From NCBI RefSeq assembly GCF_900111645.1, contig NZ_FOHQ01000004.1, positions 124,001 through 188,000 on the forward strand: a stretch of 64,000 bases of DNA, written 5' to 3'. The DNA is from Methanococcoides vulcani (lineage in GTDB: Archaea; Halobacteriota; Methanosarcinia; Methanosarcinales; Methanosarcinaceae). Positions 27,230-36,470 of the stretch are shown here, in pieces (the first letter of the stretch is position 1; the number at the start of each line of letters is the position of its first letter). The notes under the pieces are model-generated. The model had not been told where the DNA came from. It did not search any database and saw nothing but the letters and a program-made list of their open reading frames with translations. A program made the position numbers and the translations under genes.

Positions 27230-28747
27230 ATGCCCAAAGAAAAATTGGCATGTGATCCACATAAGGAAGCGTGTAATTTCAATCCTGCAGTTTTTTATTC
27301 TGCCTTGGGATTGGCCATACTGTTTGTGATCTGGGGAGCAGTATTTCCTGGTTCCATGCGATCTGTTTCTAATCTTGCACTGAGATTTATAATCGATCAA
27401 TTCGGTTGGTTGTACCTGTTTGCAGTGTTTGGATTTTTGATCTTTGTAATAGCGATTGCTTTGAGCAAATATGGAAGCATTAAGTTAGGTAAAGACGATG
27501 ATGTGCCAGAATATAGCACATTTTCCTGGATAGCCATGCTGTTTACTTCAGGTATGGCTATTGGTCTTGTTTTCTGGAGTATTGCAGAACCCATAACACA
27601 CTTTACGTCTCCCCCCTTCGGGTCTGCCGAAACCCCGGAGGCAGCCACGTTGGCTCTGCGTTATGTTTTCTTCCACTGGGGTTTGCATCCATGGGCTATC
27701 TACAGCCTTGTGGGCCTTTCTTTGGGTTATTTCCAGCACCGTAAAGGTCTTCCAATTCTTATCAGCTCCGTTTTCTATCCTATATTGGGAGATCGCATAT
27801 ATGGGCCAATGGGCCATGTTATCGATGTCCTGGCGGTATTTGCCACAATTTTCGGCCTGAGCACGTCTTTGGGTCTGGGTACCCTGCAGATCAGCAGTGG
27901 TCTGAATTTCTTATACAATATACCTGATTCTGATTTTGTTCACTTGTTGATCGTTGGTGTAATGACAATCATCTTCACCGGAGCAGCTGTTTTAGGTATC
28001 GAAAAAGGGATCCAGTTCATTGCTGAAAGAATTTTTTATCTGGCTTTGATACTGATGGGATTCCTCCTTGTATTTGGACCTACGACATTCATATTTGACA
28101 TGTTAACAAATACGACCGGGTCTTACCTACAAAACATCTTGTCCATGAGTTTGTGGACCGATCCTGTAATAAAAAGCGGTTGGCTTGGTAGCTGGACTCT
28201 GTTCTACTGGGCATGGTGGATATCATGGGGACCTTTCGTAGGCCAGTTCATTGCCAGAATTTCCAGAGGCAGAACCATTCGTGAATTTGTTATCGGGGTC
28301 CTTATAGTTCCGACTGCATTCAGTTTCTTGTGGTTGGGAATTTTCGGTTCGACTGCTCTTGAAATAGAATTGTTTGGTAATGGTGGCATTGTTGAGGCTG
28401 TTTCGCAAAACGTGGCATCTGCCTTATTTGTTACATTGGCCAACTATCCCCTGTCATCAATAACTTCAATTATTGCTATCGTCCTGGTTGCCGGGTTCTT
28501 TGTCACTTCAGCAGATGCAGGGACCTATGTTGTAGCCATGCTCACTTCCAATGGTAGCTTAGAGCCAAAGGACAGTGTAAAAGCCATTTGGGGTATCATT
28601 TTGGGCTCGGTGGCATCTGTTCTTCTGGTGACAGGTGGGCTGGTTGCATTGCAGACCGCGGCCATTGTAGCGGCTTTCCCATTCATGTTCGTGATGATTG
28701 CAATGGTTTATTCCATTATCAAAGCTATAAGTTCAGAAAAGGTCTAA
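27230..28747 (+). CDS. BCCT family betaine transporter (first copy)
   Basis: The 505-aa carrier has the twelve-helix BCCT layout. The signature WAWWISWGPFVGQFIARISR-GRTIREF (around residue 325) supplies the aromatic and Gly residues of the betaine site. Later come SADAGTYVVAML and helices 10-12. The N-terminus carries the unusual CDPHKEACNFNP, with two cysteines kept in the second copy. It probably takes up glycine betaine or a similar trimethylammonium compound by ion symport. Unlike the second copy it has no methyltransferase gene next to it, so it may serve osmoprotection. Confidence 0.93.
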   Translation: MPKEKLACDPHKEACNFNPAVFYSALGLAILFVIWGAVFPGSMRSVSNLALRFIIDQFGWLYLFAVFGFLIFVIAIALSKYGSIKLGKDDDVPEYSTFSWIAMLFTSGMAIGLVFWSIAEPITHFTSPPFGSAETPEAATLALRYVFFHWGLHPWAIYSLVGLSLGYFQHRKGLPILISSVFYPILGDRIYGPMGHVIDVLAVFATIFGLSTSLGLGTLQISSGLNFLYNIPDSDFVHLLIVGVMTIIFTGAAVLGIEKGIQFIAERIFYLALILMGFLLVFGPTTFIFDMLTNTTGSYLQNILSMSLWTDPVIKSGWLGSWTLFYWAWWISWGPFVGQFIARISRGRTIREFVIGVLIVPTAFSFLWLGIFGSTALEIELFGNGGIVEAVSQNVASALFVTLANYPLSSITSIIAIVLVAGFFVTSADAGTYVVAMLTSNGSLEPKDSVKAIWGIILGSVASVLLVTGGLVALQTAAIVAAFPFMFVMIAMVYSIIKAISSEKV

Positions 28748-29170
28748 GCATTATAAGATTCAAGACGCTGGTGCTCCGGGAGAGGATTGAAAGGTTGGTA
28801 CCAGCACTTTATTCCTTTTTATTTTCAACTTTGTTCTTTTGCTTACCTTTTTCTTTTTGGTCTTGTAAAACTCTTTCAATTCCCATATTTTACACAAATA
28901 ACATACTGAATTTGGTGTATCTATTAATAAAAAAGTTTACTTGCCTAGATATATATTTTCCTCCAGAGGCACATTGCATCCTATACAACTCCATGCAATG
29001 AACCTTTTGATCACCATATCTCCCGTTCATTATAAAATATGCAAATATCGGAAATTGTTTCATAGATTGGAGTTCATATATTATTTGTAAGACGAACTTG
29101 CTGCAATCCATAGGACTAAATAGTCCGATATTCCACAGATAGAACAGAACGATCTGATCAGGTGAAACAC
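28748..29170. other. Intergenic region with three inverted repeats
   Basis: No convincing gene. Downstream of the BCCT gene, GCTGGT...ACCAGC (about 28770-28808) precedes a T-rich tract and may terminate transcription. CATTGCAT/ATGCAATG (28972-28979 and 28993-29000) and GGACTA-AA-TAGTCC (29113-29126) lie upstream of the carbonic-anhydrase-like gene and could be regulator sites. Confidence 0.45.
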
Positions 29171-29701
29171 ATGCTATTAAAATTCAGAGACAAGGAACCT
29201 CTTATAGCTGAAACTGCTTTTATTGCAGATTCTGCAGATATAATAGGAAATGTAATTGTAGGTGACGGATCAAGCATCTGGTTCAATGCGGTTATCCGGG
29301 GGGATCTGGACAGGATACATATCGGAAACCGTACAAGCATCCAGGACAATGCCATGATCCATACCGACCCTCCCTTCGGAGTCGAGATCGGAGATGACGT
29401 ATCCGTAGGTCATGGAGCAGTATTGCATAGCTGCAAGATCGGGAACAATGTGCTCATTGGCATGAATTCTACAATTCTTTTCGGAGTCGAGATCGGAGAG
29501 AATTCCATCGTTGGCGCCAATGCACTCGTTCCTCCGGGAAAGAAAATCCCGCCTAACAGCGTTATCACAGGAGTTCCCGGAAAGGTCAGAAGGGAAGCCA
29601 CACCGGAAGATGTTGCCATGATAAAGGAAAATGCAGCATTATATGTGGAATTGGCAGCGGAATATAAGAAGCAGCAGAAGAAAGAGGGTACGAAGTACTA
29701 A
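29171..29701 (+). CDS. Gamma-carbonic-anhydrase-like hexapeptide protein
   Basis: The 176-aa protein is a left-handed beta-helix built of hexapeptide turns ([40 protein letters not shown]). It keeps NAMIHTD and GHGAVLHSC, the histidines that bind metal in gamma-class carbonic anhydrases (Cam/CamH type). It probably hydrates CO2, although some relatives are inactive. The ATG at 29171 follows GGTGA; a GTG at 29162 is the alternative. A RimK remnant begins at its stop codon. Confidence 0.85.
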   Translation: MLLKFRDKEPLIAETAFIADSADIIGNVIVGDGSSIWFNAVIRGDLDRIHIGNRTSIQDNAMIHTDPPFGVEIGDDVSVGHGAVLHSCKIGNNVLIGMNSTILFGVEIGENSIVGANALVPPGKKIPPNSVITGVPGKVRREATPEDVAMIKENAALYVELAAEYKKQQKKEGTKY

Positions 29702-30121
29702 TAAATGTACTGCGGGCTTACATGAATATAAGATCCCATAAATCTTCCATATACTATAAAGGTGAAGAACTTGAAAGCTTTGATGCAGTTATTCCTCGTA
29801 TAGGTGCATCTGTGACCTTTTATGGTACTGCAGTACTTCGACAATTTGAAATGATGGGCGTGTACCCGTTGAACGAATCGGTTGCTATCACCCGTTCCAG
29901 AGACAAACTCCGCTCTTTGCAGCTGCTTTCCCGCAAGGGCACAGGCCTACCTGTGAAAGGTTATGTAAGTAAACCTGACGACATCAAGGATATGGATCAA
30001 GATGGTAGGCGGTGTACCTCTTGTTGTCAAACTGCTTGAAGGTACACTGGGCATTGGTGTAGTACTGGCAGAAACACAAAAAGCTGCAGAAAGTGTGATA
30101 GAAGGTTTCATGGGTTGGTGA
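29698..30121 (+). pseudogene. RimK-like ATP-grasp ligase remnant
   Basis: The sequence reads [47 protein letters not shown] and [14 protein letters not shown], unmistakably the N-terminal half of a RimK-type alpha-L-glutamate ligase. A frameshift near 29993-30000 moves the homology to another frame ([20 protein letters not shown], ending FMGW and a stop at 30121). The first 30 or so residues and the whole catalytic C-terminal half are missing. The homology starts right at the stop of the hexapeptide gene, so deletion joined the two. Confidence 0.85.
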
Positions 30122-30295
30122 AAATGCTTCTACATAATAGCAAATGGTTGTAGCAATTTGTGTTAGAATGAAAATTCTGATTGACTCAATTAAACTAAGA
30201 ACACTTATATTTATTTTAAGCACCAAAGTTGGTTTACCACATTTATACATAATATTAAGATAATATAATACTCCACACATGAGGATGCTACCCAT

Positions 30296-32674
30296 ATGAA
30301 ATCCAACTTAGAGAACAGCGAGCTGGAATGGCTTCACAAAAATAGCCGTATGTTTGCAATTTTATGGAAACCTGTAGGTAATTGGGCAGTGGAATTTGTT
30401 TCAGAGAATATTAATCAATATGGATATGCACAAGAAGAGTTCTCATCTGGAAAAATGATGTATCGTGACATAATATATCCTGAAGACATTGAGATGATCA
30501 ACTTTGCGTTATTAGAATGTAGGAAAAATAAAGATGAGCAGTTCCTTGATCTGGAATACAGGATAATAAGCAGGTCCGGAAAATTGCACTGGGTTGCAGA
30601 AAGATCGATTCTGATACGTGATAATAAAGGCAACATAATTAATATTCGAGGTCTGGTCCTTGACATTACTGAACATAAGAATGCCGAACTGGAACTTAGG
30701 ATGTCAGAGGAGAAATATGTCACACTTGTAGAAAAGGGAAATGATGGAATAATAATTGTACAGGATGATACTCTAAAATTTGTAAATTCTAAAATATGTG
30801 AACTTCTGGGATATGAAAGAGAAGAGTTACTGGGTGGAGATGTTTTGGATCATGTGCCTGTCGATTATAAGCGCATGATCTCAAAAAGGTACAACAAGAC
30901 CTTAAATGACAAAATGAATGTCCGCCGTAATAGTGAAGCGGAGTTTTTAACGAAACAGGGTAACAGATTTCCTGTAGAAATCAGTTTTTCATATATTCAC
31001 CATGAACTTAAGCCTGCAGTCGTCATGACTATTAGGGATATTTCCGAGAGAAAGCGTGCTGAAATAGAGCTTAAGGACTCGGAAAAAAAATATTCCACAC
31101 TTGTGGAAAAAGGAGATGACATGATCGTCATCGTTCAAAACGACAGTCTCGCTTTTTCAAATCCAAAATTTAGGTCTGTAACAGGCTATCAAAAAGATGA
31201 GGCAATTGGTAAGCGTTTCTCGGAATTCTTTTCAAAAGGATATCGCAAGATGATAGGTGAACGTTTCAGGGGTGATATGGCTAAGAACTGGACTTCTCCT
31301 CGTAAGTACGAAGTAGAACTAATTTCTAAGGACAACGAGAAGATAGCTGCTGAATTGAATTCATCCATCATCGAACATGAGGGTAAACCAGCATATATGG
31401 CAATAATAAGGGATATTCGGGAACAAAAGGAAAGGGAAAGACAACTTCTTGAATTCCTGGAAATGCAGAAACTTTTGGTAAATGTGATCAACGATAGCCC
31501 TACGATCATATTTATATGGCGGCCTGAAAATGACTGGCCGGTGGAATTCGTTTCCGAGAATATATCTCAATTTGGCTATTCCGTAGAAGATTTTACTTCG
31601 GGGAATGTATTGTATGGGGATATAATACACCCTTACGACATTGAAAATATAAAAACAGAAGTATTGCGATCCAATCAGGAGGGAAGGAATTTCTCATACG
31701 AGTACAGGATATTTACAAAATCAGGGGAAGTCCGATGGGTCGATGAAAGATCGATCTACAAACGTGATGAAAAGGGGGATGTGGAATACATACAGGGTAT
31801 TATTGTTGATATTACTGATCGCAAGAATGTAAATGACTTCATTCGTATTGAAGCCGAAGTCGGAGATTTCTTCAGCCCCGCAGGAGATATGAAAAGCGTA
31901 TTTGAACAGTTTCTTGAGTTTACATTGCAGATAGATAAGATAGATTCTGGGGCATTGTATCTTGTGGACGATCTGACAGGGGAACTAAGCATAGTGGCAC
32001 ACAGAGGATTATCCGCCAATTTTGTAAAAAGTACACGGTATTACAATCCTAACTCAATTAATGGCAAATTGTTCACAACAGAATATCCAATATATAAGTT
32101 ATATTCTGAGATAGATGCATTAAATAAAGATGAAGATCTAAGTTATGAAGATCTGAAAGCTACAGCAATAATCCCTATCAAACATAACAGGAAGATAGTT
32201 GCTGTGCTGTTTCTGGCATCCCATATTGAATTTGAGATCCCGTCAGATATCCGTAGTTCCCTCGAAACTGTTTCTATGCAGGCAGGGGCAGTTATTGGTA
32301 ACATCAGGGATAGGCCACAAATGCAAAAAAGCACAGATATTTCCCAATATCTGATCGATTCTTTGGAAGATCTTTTTTTTGTTATTGATATGGATGGATG
32401 CATACTCTACACTAATCAGTATTTCGACGATGTTATGGGCTATGTGAAAGATGAATTGATTGGCATGAGCCTTCTTAAGCTCTATCCACAAAATAAGGCA
32501 CTTGAAGCAGCTTCAGTGCTTGCGGATATTATAGCTGGAAAAAAAGCTATCTCTAATATACCCATGGAATCACATGATGGAAGCATTGTTCTAGCAGAAA
32601 CTAAATTCACAAGGGCAAAATGGAATGGCAAAGATGTATTGGTTGGACTTGGTCGTGAGCTTATTTATAGATGA
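30296..32674 (+). CDS. Multi-PAS/GAF sensor protein without output domain (second copy)
   Basis: The 792-aa soluble protein has four PAS domains (about 8-125, 135-250, 260-375, 385-510), one GAF (520-675) and a final PAS (690-790). The PAS blocks share WPVEFVSENISQFGYSVEDF and RWVDER with the 13662-16205 gene, and the GAF has DSGALYLVDDLTGELSIVAH. No kinase, receiver or other output is present. A sensor histidine kinase follows on the opposite strand. It could signal by binding a separate kinase. Confidence 0.88.
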   Translation: MKSNLENSELEWLHKNSRMFAILWKPVGNWAVEFVSENINQYGYAQEEFSSGKMMYRDIIYPEDIEMINFALLECRKNKDEQFLDLEYRIISRSGKLHWVAERSILIRDNKGNIINIRGLVLDITEHKNAELELRMSEEKYVTLVEKGNDGIIIVQDDTLKFVNSKICELLGYEREELLGGDVLDHVPVDYKRMISKRYNKTLNDKMNVRRNSEAEFLTKQGNRFPVEISFSYIHHELKPAVVMTIRDISERKRAEIELKDSEKKYSTLVEKGDDMIVIVQNDSLAFSNPKFRSVTGYQKDEAIGKRFSEFFSKGYRKMIGERFRGDMAKNWTSPRKYEVELISKDNEKIAAELNSSIIEHEGKPAYMAIIRDIREQKERERQLLEFLEMQKLLVNVINDSPTIIFIWRPENDWPVEFVSENISQFGYSVEDFTSGNVLYGDIIHPYDIENIKTEVLRSNQEGRNFSYEYRIFTKSGEVRWVDERSIYKRDEKGDVEYIQGIIVDITDRKNVNDFIRIEAEVGDFFSPAGDMKSVFEQFLEFTLQIDKIDSGALYLVDDLTGELSIVAHRGLSANFVKSTRYYNPNSINGKLFTTEYPIYKLYSEIDALNKDEDLSYEDLKATAIIPIKHNRKIVAVLFLASHIEFEIPSDIRSSLETVSMQAGAVIGNIRDRPQMQKSTDISQYLIDSLEDLFFVIDMDGCILYTNQYFDDVMGYVKDELIGMSLLKLYPQNKALEAASVLADIIAGKKAISNIPMESHDGSIVLAETKFTRAKWNGKDVLVGLGRELIYR

Positions 32675-32775
32675 AATTTAAGTATTTGTTAGACAAAACA
32701 CAGTCACACCCTTGTGTTTTTTGTTGCAAACCTACACAGGTGACTTCTTATTATTAAATTTATAGAAGATTAGTT

Positions 32776-32805
32776 GAATTTAGGGTAGAGGATTTCTACA
32801 GAGCC
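32776..32805 (+). repeat. Dispersed repeat R1, copy 1
   Basis: The 19-bp core AGAGGATTTCTACAGAGCC (32787-32805) is preceded by GAATTTAGG. The core recurs at 34867-34885 in the same orientation and, one base shorter, inverted at 63046-63063. Copies 1 and 2 bracket the sensor kinase gene at 32898-34598. Confidence 0.8.
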
Positions 32806-32897
32806 AAAATTACACCATTTTCTGAAAAATTTATATTAAATTCAATTTTAAGCTTAAAACTAAGCCCAGAGCAGTTTAAATTAAAGAGCAGGATCTT

Positions 32898-34598
32898 TCA
32901 CTTAGGCAATGTTACATGAACTGTCGTACCTTTACCTTCCTCACTCTCGATCCATATATTTCCTTTATGCCCTTCAACAATGTTTTTGCAGATATACAGA
33001 CCCAACCCAGTTCCTCCGTACCTGCGCCTGATTGAAGCATCGACCTGATAAAACCTCTGGAACAGATTGGGCATCAACTCCTTTTTAATACCGATTCCAG
33101 TATCGCTTACTATAATATGCACGTTTTCATCTTCTTCAATTGCGGATACAGTTATCAAACCCCCAGAGGGTGTAAACTTTATTGCATTGTCTAAAATACT
33201 GGTCAAGATGTTGGTCAATTTGCCTTTATCACCATTTATCAGAGGTAAATCACCGGGGACATTTCTTTCGAGTGACAAATGCTTCTTCTTTATTTCCAAA
33301 AACATATCCTGAATCGCATCATTAATAATTTCTGCAATCTGAACTTTCTCAAATGCATATTCAATAGCTCCGGCTTGCACTTTACTTATGAATAATAGGG
33401 AGTCCACCAAATGCCTGAGCCGTTCAGAATTACGTAAAACTGTATCCAATGCTTTTTTTTGCTCATCGTTAATTTCACCTAACGATCTATCATCTACAAG
33501 TTCACTGTAGCCGGTTATAGAAACAAGAGGTGTTTTGAGTTCATGACTTACATTTGATATGAACTCGTCCTTCATTTTATCAAGGGATTTAAGATCCTCG
33601 TTTGCTTTTTGCAGCATCTCTTCTGCCCGCTTGCGTTCGACGATATCTGCCATTAGCTCTTCGTTTTTATCAGACAGTTCAGCTGTTTTTCTCTTGACCT
33701 GGGTATTCAGGACAGCACTTGCAGCTATGAAAAACAATAATAGTCCTCCTCCAAACCCAACTGCCAGCTTAATCCATCCGGGGATCTCAAATTCCACCAC
33801 ACTTGCAAGCCATTTATTTTGCGATTGATAGTAAATCGATTCCCTATTACCTTTCAGTGCAACCATGTGCTTATCTATGGTTTCGAGAATTTCCTTGTTT
33901 TTTCCCTTGGGCACCGCAAAACGCATTTCTATTGGAGAAAATATTATAGGAGTTTCATAAACATCATAGTCTTTTTTCTGTGGGGGATTGTATAACCTGG
34001 GGATAATTCCAGCATCAGCTGTTTTATTTTCAAGATACCCAAACACTGTTGGATAATCATCAGCTTCGATAAAGTTGCAACTGATACCAAATTGTTCTGA
34101 ATAGGGCTGGAAACTCAGATAGTATATGTCCTCTCTGAGGCCAATCACGGTTTTCTGATCCAGATCAAGGATAGATTGGATCTCAAGATCGGATCGTGTG
34201 TAGATCTGACCCCAGTCTAAAACCACAGCCTCATTTGTAAAATCGAATCTTTCCCCTCTTTCTTCAGAGTATGCTATGGCTACCAGAAGATCAATTTCAC
34301 CGGTCTCAAGTCTTTCAAGGCATTCTGCCCAAGGACACGGAACATATTCGATATTCCATCCTTCTTTTGAGGCGATGTGTTCAAGGATATCAATATAGAA
34401 GCCTCTGATCATTCCGTCATCATCTGTAAAGACCACCGGTTCATATTGATAGACTCCAACCCTTATTGTTTCCCCTTTGGCATCAACCGGATAACTCGAT
34501 ACAGATAAAAGGCAGATTACAAGGATGGCCAAAATTACAAGTTTATTTGGTCCAATAAGATAACTCGAAAATTTACAATTGTCAATCATTTCCCCCAC
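32898..34598 (-). CDS. Membrane sensor histidine kinase with periplasmic-binding-type domain
   Basis: The 566-aa protein has an N-terminal membrane segment (LVILAILVICLLSVSSYPV, about 20-38), an extracellular family-3 solute-binding domain (about 43-268: VGVYQYEPVVFTDDDGMIRG), a membrane helix (about 275-297), a coiled linker, HisKA with EFISNVSHELKTPLVS (phospho-His about 357), and HATPase motifs DNAIKFTP, DTGIGI and GTGLGLYIC. It should bind an amino-acid-like ligand outside and autophosphorylate. No response regulator is adjacent. The gene is bracketed by direct copies of repeat R1. Confidence 0.93.
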   Translation of the reverse strand: MGEMIDNCKFSSYLIGPNKLVILAILVICLLSVSSYPVDAKGETIRVGVYQYEPVVFTDDDGMIRGFYIDILEHIASKEGWNIEYVPCPWAECLERLETGEIDLLVAIAYSEERGERFDFTNEAVVLDWGQIYTRSDLEIQSILDLDQKTVIGLREDIYYLSFQPYSEQFGISCNFIEADDYPTVFGYLENKTADAGIIPRLYNPPQKKDYDVYETPIIFSPIEMRFAVPKGKNKEILETIDKHMVALKGNRESIYYQSQNKWLASVVEFEIPGWIKLAVGFGGGLLLFFIAASAVLNTQVKRKTAELSDKNEELMADIVERKRAEEMLQKANEDLKSLDKMKDEFISNVSHELKTPLVSITGYSELVDDRSLGEINDEQKKALDTVLRNSERLRHLVDSLLFISKVQAGAIEYAFEKVQIAEIINDAIQDMFLEIKKKHLSLERNVPGDLPLINGDKGKLTNILTSILDNAIKFTPSGGLITVSAIEEDENVHIIVSDTGIGIKKELMPNLFQRFYQVDASIRRRYGGTGLGLYICKNIVEGHKGNIWIESEEGKGTTVHVTLPK

Positions 34599-35086
34599 GA
34601 TTTAAAACCGACATTCATTGGAATAACATACTGAAGCGTCTTTATCTATATTATAGAAACATAGAACATATATTTATTGGATTGTAGAATTGATCAATAG
34701 GAAATACCATATGGCAGACCCATTAGAGAATTGTATATTTACCACAAAAAACAAGAGCCTTTTTACATTCCATAGGCTCAAACTCCTTAAAGAATAATTC
34801 ATTCAAAGATTAAAAGATGAGCAGCAAATAAAAACTAGAAAACACAATTTTAGGTTCTTACATTAAAGAGGATTTCTACAGAGCCCAAATATGTTATGTG
34901 TAATTACAGTCAAATCTCTTCATTCATACTACATTTTGCCATAAATGCAGTTTGAAAATTGGAACTATGCAAACCTATATGTGACATCGGTATATGTCAT
35001 ATTAGCTATATGGAGATTTTTTGAACTATCCCTGATTGCAGGCGATTTTGTCAAGGTACATACCTCCACACCCTACCGGTGATTTG
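34599..35086. other. Leader/intergenic region before corrinoid protein gene
   Basis: No gene is evident; a 28-codon ORF at 34711-34797 has no support. The region holds repeat R1 copy 2 and a TGACAT...ATGTCA inverted repeat near 34982-35000. TATA-like words just downstream suggest the corrinoid gene promoter lies within the last 100-150 nt. Confidence 0.4.
34867..34885 (+). repeat. Dispersed repeat R1, copy 2
   Basis: Identical 19-bp core to 32787-32805, same orientation, about 270 nt upstream of the kinase start. The preceding GAATTTAGG half of copy 1 is not conserved here. Confidence 0.8.
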
Positions 35087-35815
35087 ATGAAAACTGGAAA
35101 AGAGATTACTCCCGAGGAGATGGCAGCAGATCTTTATCCATCTGACACAACTGAGCGCAGAATCGCAGAAGCAGTTTTTAATGGTGATGAAGACGAGGTC
35201 ATCAGCTGTCTCAAAGAAGCTATTGATTCCGGAAGCGATCCATTGTCCTTAATAGATAAAGGGCTTCTAGCTGGAATGAGTATTGTTTCGTCACTCTATG
35301 ACAGAGATATGCTTTACTTGCCGGATATTATAATGGCTTCAAATGCAATGAAAGATGGAATCGAATATTGTAAAGAAAGATCCGGAAAAACACCTGAGCT
35401 TAAAGGAAAAGTTGTATCTTATGTAGTAGAAGGTGATATCCATGATATTGGCAAGAAAATTGTGGCTGCACTTCTCGTAGCAAAAGGATTTGAAGTAATT
35501 GACCTTGGTAGCGATGTTCCCGTAAATGAGGTGATAGATTCTGTAAAAAGGGAACATCCGATCATGTTGACAGGTACGGCGCTCATAACTATGGCAAGGT
35601 ACTCTTTCAAGGAGGTTAATGACAAGCTGCTTGAAGAAGGTATAAAAATCCCATTCTTGTGCGGTGGAGGGGGAGTTAATAGGGATTTTGTATCCAGCCT
35701 TGAGCTAGGTGTGTATTGTGAGGATGGAGTGAATGTGCCAGAAATAGCAGAAGATATCATTAATGGCGCAACTATAAAAGAATTAATACGTAAATATGTG
35801 ATATTTAATATATAA
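35087..35815 (+). CDS. Corrinoid protein of the MtbC/MtgC family (first copy)
   Basis: The 242-aa protein has an N-terminal methyltransferase cap (helical, about 10-105) and a C-terminal cobalamin-binding Rossmann domain with DIHDIGKKIVAALLVAKGF, where DxHxxG supplies the lower-ligand His. Such proteins carry the methyl group from a substrate-specific methyltransferase to coenzyme M. The ATG at 35087 follows GGTGA; a TTG at 35036 would add 17 residues. It is more diverged than the copy at 39739 and lacks an adjacent methyltransferase on its own transcript. Confidence 0.9.
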   Translation: MKTGKEITPEEMAADLYPSDTTERRIAEAVFNGDEDEVISCLKEAIDSGSDPLSLIDKGLLAGMSIVSSLYDRDMLYLPDIIMASNAMKDGIEYCKERSGKTPELKGKVVSYVVEGDIHDIGKKIVAALLVAKGFEVIDLGSDVPVNEVIDSVKREHPIMLTGTALITMARYSFKEVNDKLLEEGIKIPFLCGGGGVNRDFVSSLELGVYCEDGVNVPEIAEDIINGATIKELIRKYVIFNI

Positions 35816-36470
35816 CTATTGTGACGTCAATACGATTCGCAAATCCATACTCATTCTAGAATCTATCTACAATCGTATCTAATTTCCTTACTAAATTATT
35901 AGGTAGTGATTAAAATAGTTCCTATGGAATATTTGTTATCTAGCAAAAACAGTGTCAGTGCCCGTGAAAAAAATCTATCATTTAATGTATAACATTTGGT
36001 AATTATTTGCACAACATCTTTATTTTTTTTGTCTAAATGTTCTTCTATATAACTCTCATGCTTGAAGGGTGCTTACTTTTTTGGAACTATCTGCAAATTG
36101 TTGAACAAACGCAATCTAGCCACACTGTATAATATAATTCAGGTTCGATATTGATACTTTATAATCGATTTGTTTTTATATAATGTGCCAAAACCTCTTG
36201 ATATGCTTCTATATAAGCATTTCCATTTGTAGTGATTGAAATTTTATTTGCAGTTATCTTTTTAAATCAGAAAAAGCAAAGCGTGCGCCGCAATTATTCT
36301 TATTACTTTCATGGAAACTAAAACTCTCATGACCAATGTTCTTATATATTGGGACCTGTGGAAAAATAGCCTTATATAGTGTGCAGGCAGCCATTAGATT
36401 AGGTTCTGATGAACCATGAAATAGGTGTAATTACAAAATATTAAACAAATGTTATTTGAGGTGAAAATTG
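35816..36470 (+). promoter_or_regulatory. Long upstream region of the betaine locus
   Basis: These 650 AT-rich nt hold no gene. TATA-like CTTATATATT (36341) and CTTATATAG (36371) precede the BCCT gene, giving a leader of about 70-100 nt. There is a palindromic TGACGTCA at about 35822 and ATGCTT/AAGCAT (36203-36220). Long upstream regions are usual for methylotrophic methyltransferase operons. GAGGTGA directly precedes the ATG at 36471. Confidence 0.5.

Noticed and set aside
34711-34797. A 28-codon ORF after the sensor kinase start
   Set aside because: No ribosome binding site or similarity; probably chance.
32898-34885. A complete insertion sequence or composite transposon around the sensor kinase
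   Set aside because: No transposase or long inverted repeats were found; only short direct repeats support mobility.
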